Shown here: piece after piece, positions 6,514 to 9,069 of the stretch
Numbering within the stretch: the first letter of the stretch is position 1
How the letters are laid out: each line of letters begins with the position of its first letter
DNA from: Chthoniobacterales bacterium
GTDB lineage: Bacteria > Verrucomicrobiota > Verrucomicrobiia > Chthoniobacterales > UBA10450
NCBI GenBank assembly: GCA_013695925.1
Contig: JACCZO010000316.1
Location: 1 to 9,069 of the forward strand
DNA: 9,069 bases
Direction of reading: 5' to 3'
The notes under the pieces: model-generated
What the model saw: the letters and a program-made list of their open reading frames with translations, nothing else
The model's database searches: none
Told to the model about the DNA's origin: nothing
Translations under genes and position numbers: made by a program

Positions 6514-8937
6514 CTATTTGCCTAACGAAAAGTCAGCGCGTTCCCGGGAAAGATTGGGATTGTAATAGGGATCGCGTTCCAGGTATTCCGGCCAGCGTTC
6601 CCGCATCACTTCGGTCTCGAGCGCTTCCACGCTCCGCCGTCGCGAGGCCGACTCGTGGTGATAGAGCTTGGCGAAAGGTGTGTAAACGATGAGATAACCG
6701 GCGCGTCGCATTTTCAGGCAAAGATCGACATCGTTGAAGGTGACCGGGAGACGTTCCTCATCGAAGCCGCCGACCTCCTCGAAAACTTCCCGCCGGGTGA
6801 GCAAACACGCGCCGGTCACGGAGCTGTAATTGCGCGTCACCTGGAGCTGACGCGAAACTCCCGGGGCATCGGCCGGAAAATGGCGGAAGGCATGTTCCGC
6901 GATCCCACCGACGCCGAGGACGACGCCGGCGTGCTGCACGGTGTCGTTAGGGTAAAGAAGCCGCGCGCCGACGGCGCCGACCTCCGGCCGCTGCACATGC
7001 TCAGCCATGACGGTGAGCCATTCGCTTTCGATGACTTCGACGTCGTTGTTCAGAAAGAGGAGCCAGGGCGCGTTGGTTTGCTCGACCGCCAGGTTGTTGA
7101 GGGCGGAGAAATTAAAGGGCCCGTGAAAAGGCAGGAGACGATGTTCGAAATTGCGGAAGTAATCCTTCGCTTCCTCAGATTTGCTCTCGTTGTCGACCAC
7201 GATGATTTCGTAATTCGGGTAACTCGTCTTTGCCGTGATGCTGGCGATGCAGCGCGATAAGAGATCGATTCGGTCGCGCGTCGCGATGATGATCGAGATG
7301 CGCCGCGTCTCGCGCAGCTCGCGTTTCACCCAATAGGCATGGGTCTGCCAATCGACCGTGACGTGCCCGCGCTCGCCCCGTCTCTGGAGATGATTCTCGA
7401 TCGCGCGCCGGCCCGCTTCCAAAGCCTGCGGCTTGCGCCGGATGTTATCGGAGGTCGAAGTCTCGCTCCGGCGCCAATGGTAAAGGATGCGGGGGAGGTG
7501 ATGGATGCGGCTGGTCAGCTCACTGATGCGCAGGAAAAGATCGTAATCCTGCGCGCCATCAAACTCCGGGCGAAAACGCCCCGCGCGTTCCACGACTTCA
7601 CGCCGCACGGTGGTGAAATGGCAGAGGTAATTGTAGGAAAGAAGAAAATCTGGCGACCAATCGGGCTTAAATTGCGGGGCCGCTAATCCTTCCTCGGTGA
7701 TCTTGTCTTCGTCGGAAAAAATGAGGTCCGTTTCCGGGTTGGTCTGCAGATATTTGACGCCTTGGAAGAGCGCATCGGGCTCGAGGACATCGTCGTGATC
7801 GAGCAAGCCGATCCATTCGCCGCGAGCCCGTTCCAGCCCAGAGTTCGAGGCCGCCGAGATACCGCCGGTGCTTTCTCGCCGGACGACAGTGATGCGCGAA
7901 TCGCGCTGCTCCATGGTGTGAAGCAGCTCGACCGTTTCAGCCAAAGTCGAGCCGTCATCGATCAGGACCAGCTCCCAATTTTCGTAGACCTGGCGGAGGA
8001 CAGAGTCGACTGCTTCCGACAGCCACAGGGCGGGAGTGTTAAAGACCGGGGTAATGATGCTAATCAACGGGCGATAGGTGAACTCGCGGGTCGCGCTGCG
8101 GGCGGCGGCCAGCTCTTTCTCCGAGGGCCGGCGCTTTTCGAGCCACTCCTGATATTCGTTAGGCGAAAGGGCCGGATGTTTTTGCAGGGCGGGGCGGCCG
8201 AAGCGTTTGCGGACCTCACGCACCAGTTTTTGCGGCAATCGGTAGGGCGCGAGAAGCACCTGCCCGACTTTGCGTTCCGGCGATTTACGCAAGGCCTGTT
8301 TTTCCGCCTTGAGCTGTTTCAGGTCGCGCTGGGCTTTTTTAAGCTTGAGGACTTTTTCCTCGAGGCGGGCGATGTGGCGATCGGCCGCTTCCAACTCCGA
8401 CATGCGGGTGCGGAGGGTGCGGTGCAGGCCGCGCATCTGCGCATTGACCCGGGCAAAACCGCCTTCGACTGCCGGGAGAAGTTCGCCCATCGACGCGGCG
8501 CCTTGCTTTCGGGTCAACCAAACGGCGCCGGCCTCCATGTCGACCACTTCGCAATCGTAAGTCGGGAAAAATCCGAGATCGGCCAGGCGCAGGACGAGCC
8601 CTGGCCGGCGTTTCGAGACATCTGCTCCCGCTCCGGGAATGAGGATGAGATCGTCAGTCAGGCTCGCCAGCCGCTCCAGGAGTGCTCCATCGCCGGCCGC
8701 TTCGAACTCGGCCGGGTAAAACCAGATGGCGAGATCGAAGCGCGGCGCACTCCCATTTTGCTGCAGCGCCTTGAGCTCCGCGATGCCGGAACAAACCGTG
8801 TCCTCGGGGTGGTCCTTCCGTCGATCCGCGAACTGGACCGCCTCGTTCCCCACCACGAGGAGCTTTTCCGGCGCAAATTTACGGCCGACGAGGCGCGCGA
8901 AATCGGACCGGACGGTTTGGAAGAAACGCGGCTGCAC
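6514..8937 (-). CDS. Tandem-domain family 2 glycosyltransferase with N-terminal accessory module
   Basis: An 807-residue protein from a GTG at 8937. Residues 290-515 form a GT-A domain of family GT2: ISIITPVFNTP (292-302), ELVLIDDGST (322-331), the metal-binding DHDD (380-383) and GAQDYDLFLR (461-470). Residues 545-790 form a second one: ISIIIATRDR (547-556), YEIIVVDNES (576-585), LNND (629-632) as the DxD-like site, VQHAGVVLGVGG (667-678), and FNDVDLCLKMRRAGY (734-748). Such tandem GT2 proteins usually build O-antigen or other surface polysaccharide on the cytoplasmic face of the membrane. Residues 1-145 look like an alpha/beta fold reminiscent of a methyltransferase-like domain without a SAM-binding glycine motif; 165-215 is highly charged and probably coiled coil; 220-285 is a basic linker. 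No membrane segment is seen. The next Met is at residue 134, so the GTG is the best start; GTG codons near residue 28 are alternatives. The cupin gene follows at 2 bp. Donor and acceptor sugars are unknown. Confidence 0.9.
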   Translation of the reverse strand: MQPRFFQTVRSDFARLVGRKFAPEKLLVVGNEAVQFADRRKDHPEDTVCSGIAELKALQQNGSAPRFDLAIWFYPAEFEAAGDGALLERLASLTDDLILIPGAGADVSKRRPGLVLRLADLGFFPTYDCEVVDMEAGAVWLTRKQGAASMGELLPAVEGGFARVNAQMRGLHRTLRTRMSELEAADRHIARLEEKVLKLKKAQRDLKQLKAEKQALRKSPERKVGQVLLAPYRLPQKLVREVRKRFGRPALQKHPALSPNEYQEWLEKRRPSEKELAAARSATREFTYRPLISIITPVFNTPALWLSEAVDSVLRQVYENWELVLIDDGSTLAETVELLHTMEQRDSRITVVRRESTGGISAASNSGLERARGEWIGLLDHDDVLEPDALFQGVKYLQTNPETDLIFSDEDKITEEGLAAPQFKPDWSPDFLLSYNYLCHFTTVRREVVERAGRFRPEFDGAQDYDLFLRISELTSRIHHLPRILYHWRRSETSTSDNIRRKPQALEAGRRAIENHLQRRGERGHVTVDWQTHAYWVKRELRETRRISIIIATRDRIDLLSRCIASITAKTSYPNYEIIVVDNESKSEEAKDYFRNFEHRLLPFHGPFNFSALNNLAVEQTNAPWLLFLNNDVEVIESEWLTVMAEHVQRPEVGAVGARLLYPNDTVQHAGVVLGVGGIAEHAFRHFPADAPGVSRQLQVTRNYSSVTGACLLTRREVFEEVGGFDEERLPVTFNDVDLCLKMRRAGYLIVYTPFAKLYHHESASRRRSVEALETEVMRERWPEYLERDPYYNPNLSRERADFSLGK

Positions 8938-8945
8938 GGGGACAC

Positions 8946-8975
8946 ATTATAATGATTGCAGCGGCTCGCAGGCAA
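8946..8975 (-). promoter_or_regulatory. Candidate sigma70-type promoter for the glycosyltransferase operon
   Basis: On the minus strand TTGCCT (8975-8970) is followed after 18 bases by a perfect TATAAT (8951-8946) in an otherwise GC-rich region. The GTG start of the glycosyltransferase begins 9 bases after the -10 box, so transcription would start at about 8938-8939, giving a leaderless or nearly leaderless mRNA. The -10 box lies in ATTATAAT (8946-8953), which is its own reverse complement, so a -10 hexamer also exists on the plus strand, but I see no good -35 there. Confidence 0.45.
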
Positions 8976-9023
8976 AATTACGGTGCAACCGCACTCGTTC
9001 CCGGGCCTCGCCGGCCGCTCTGC

Positions 9024-9069
9024 ATGGTCGATTTTTGCGTTTATTCTCTCTACCGCGCGGCCCTCGCCC
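9024..9069 (+). CDS. Possible N-terminal fragment of a divergent gene
   Basis: From the ATG at 9024 the frame stays open to the window end and gives MVDFCVYSLYRAALA, a start that could lead into a membrane or membrane-associated protein. The same frame is open from an ATG at 8952 (39 codons in all), so the start is not fixed. There is no clear ribosome binding site before either ATG. If real, the gene is divergent from the glycosyltransferase with an 86-bp shared upstream region. An opening of this type is seen in some lipid A acyltransferases of the LpxL/HtrB kind, but fifteen residues are far too few for a functional call. Confidence 0.3.
   Translation, partial: MVDFCVYSLYRAALA

Noticed and set aside
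5801..6565. Plus-strand open frame (254 residues) opposite the cupin gene
   Set aside because: Same shadow effect; the minus-strand frame has cupin-like strands and operon spacing to its neighbour.
7762..8952. Long plus-strand open frame (396 residues) opposite the glycosyltransferase
   Set aside because: The minus-strand product has two complete GT2 domains; the antisense frame shows no motif or signal and is a GC-driven shadow.

Overview
The window reads as high-GC bacterial chromosome, probably from a soil Verrucomicrobiota (Chthoniobacterales-like). This guess rests on the mix of genes, the large GC-rich palindromic repeat and the style of the proteins; no rRNA or other marker is present to settle it. 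Seven genes are well supported, and an eighth is a weak fragment at the right edge.

Layout. Bases 1-1609 (+ strand) hold the 3' part of a bacterial dynamin-like GTPase gene that starts outside the window. It converges on a long minus-strand run of six genes occupying 1616-8937. In transcription order these are: a large protein with two GT2 glycosyltransferase domains (8937-6514), an RmlC-like cupin (6511-5768), a class I SAM methyltransferase (5688-4972), pantothenate synthetase panC (4975-4142), L-aspartate oxidase nadB (4145-2547), and a secreted protein with a likely double-psi beta-barrel domain (2461-1616). The last 46 bases may hold the start of a divergent plus-strand gene.

How the genes fit together. 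The glycosyltransferase and cupin genes are 2 bp apart and look like a surface-polysaccharide pair. Methyltransferase, panC and nadB are joined by two ATGA stop/start overlaps and are almost surely cotranscribed and translationally coupled. They link a methylation step of unknown substrate to the CoA (pantoate plus beta-alanine) and NAD (aspartate oxidation) pathways. The 79 bp between the cupin and the methyltransferase is filled almost entirely by a near-perfect inverted repeat whose edge supplies part of the likely TTG start codon of the methyltransferase. The two convergent genes at 1609/1616 share a small perfect palindrome containing both stop codons and followed by a T-run, a likely terminator.

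No CRISPR array, tRNA, rRNA, transposase or phage gene is visible. The window looks mainly like ordinary housekeeping and envelope genes. The items most worth a second look are the inverted repeat at the start of the methyltransferase gene, an over-represented GTTAGGC word, the altered G4 motif of the dynamin-like GTPase and the non-catalytic-looking N-terminal module of the glycosyltransferase.
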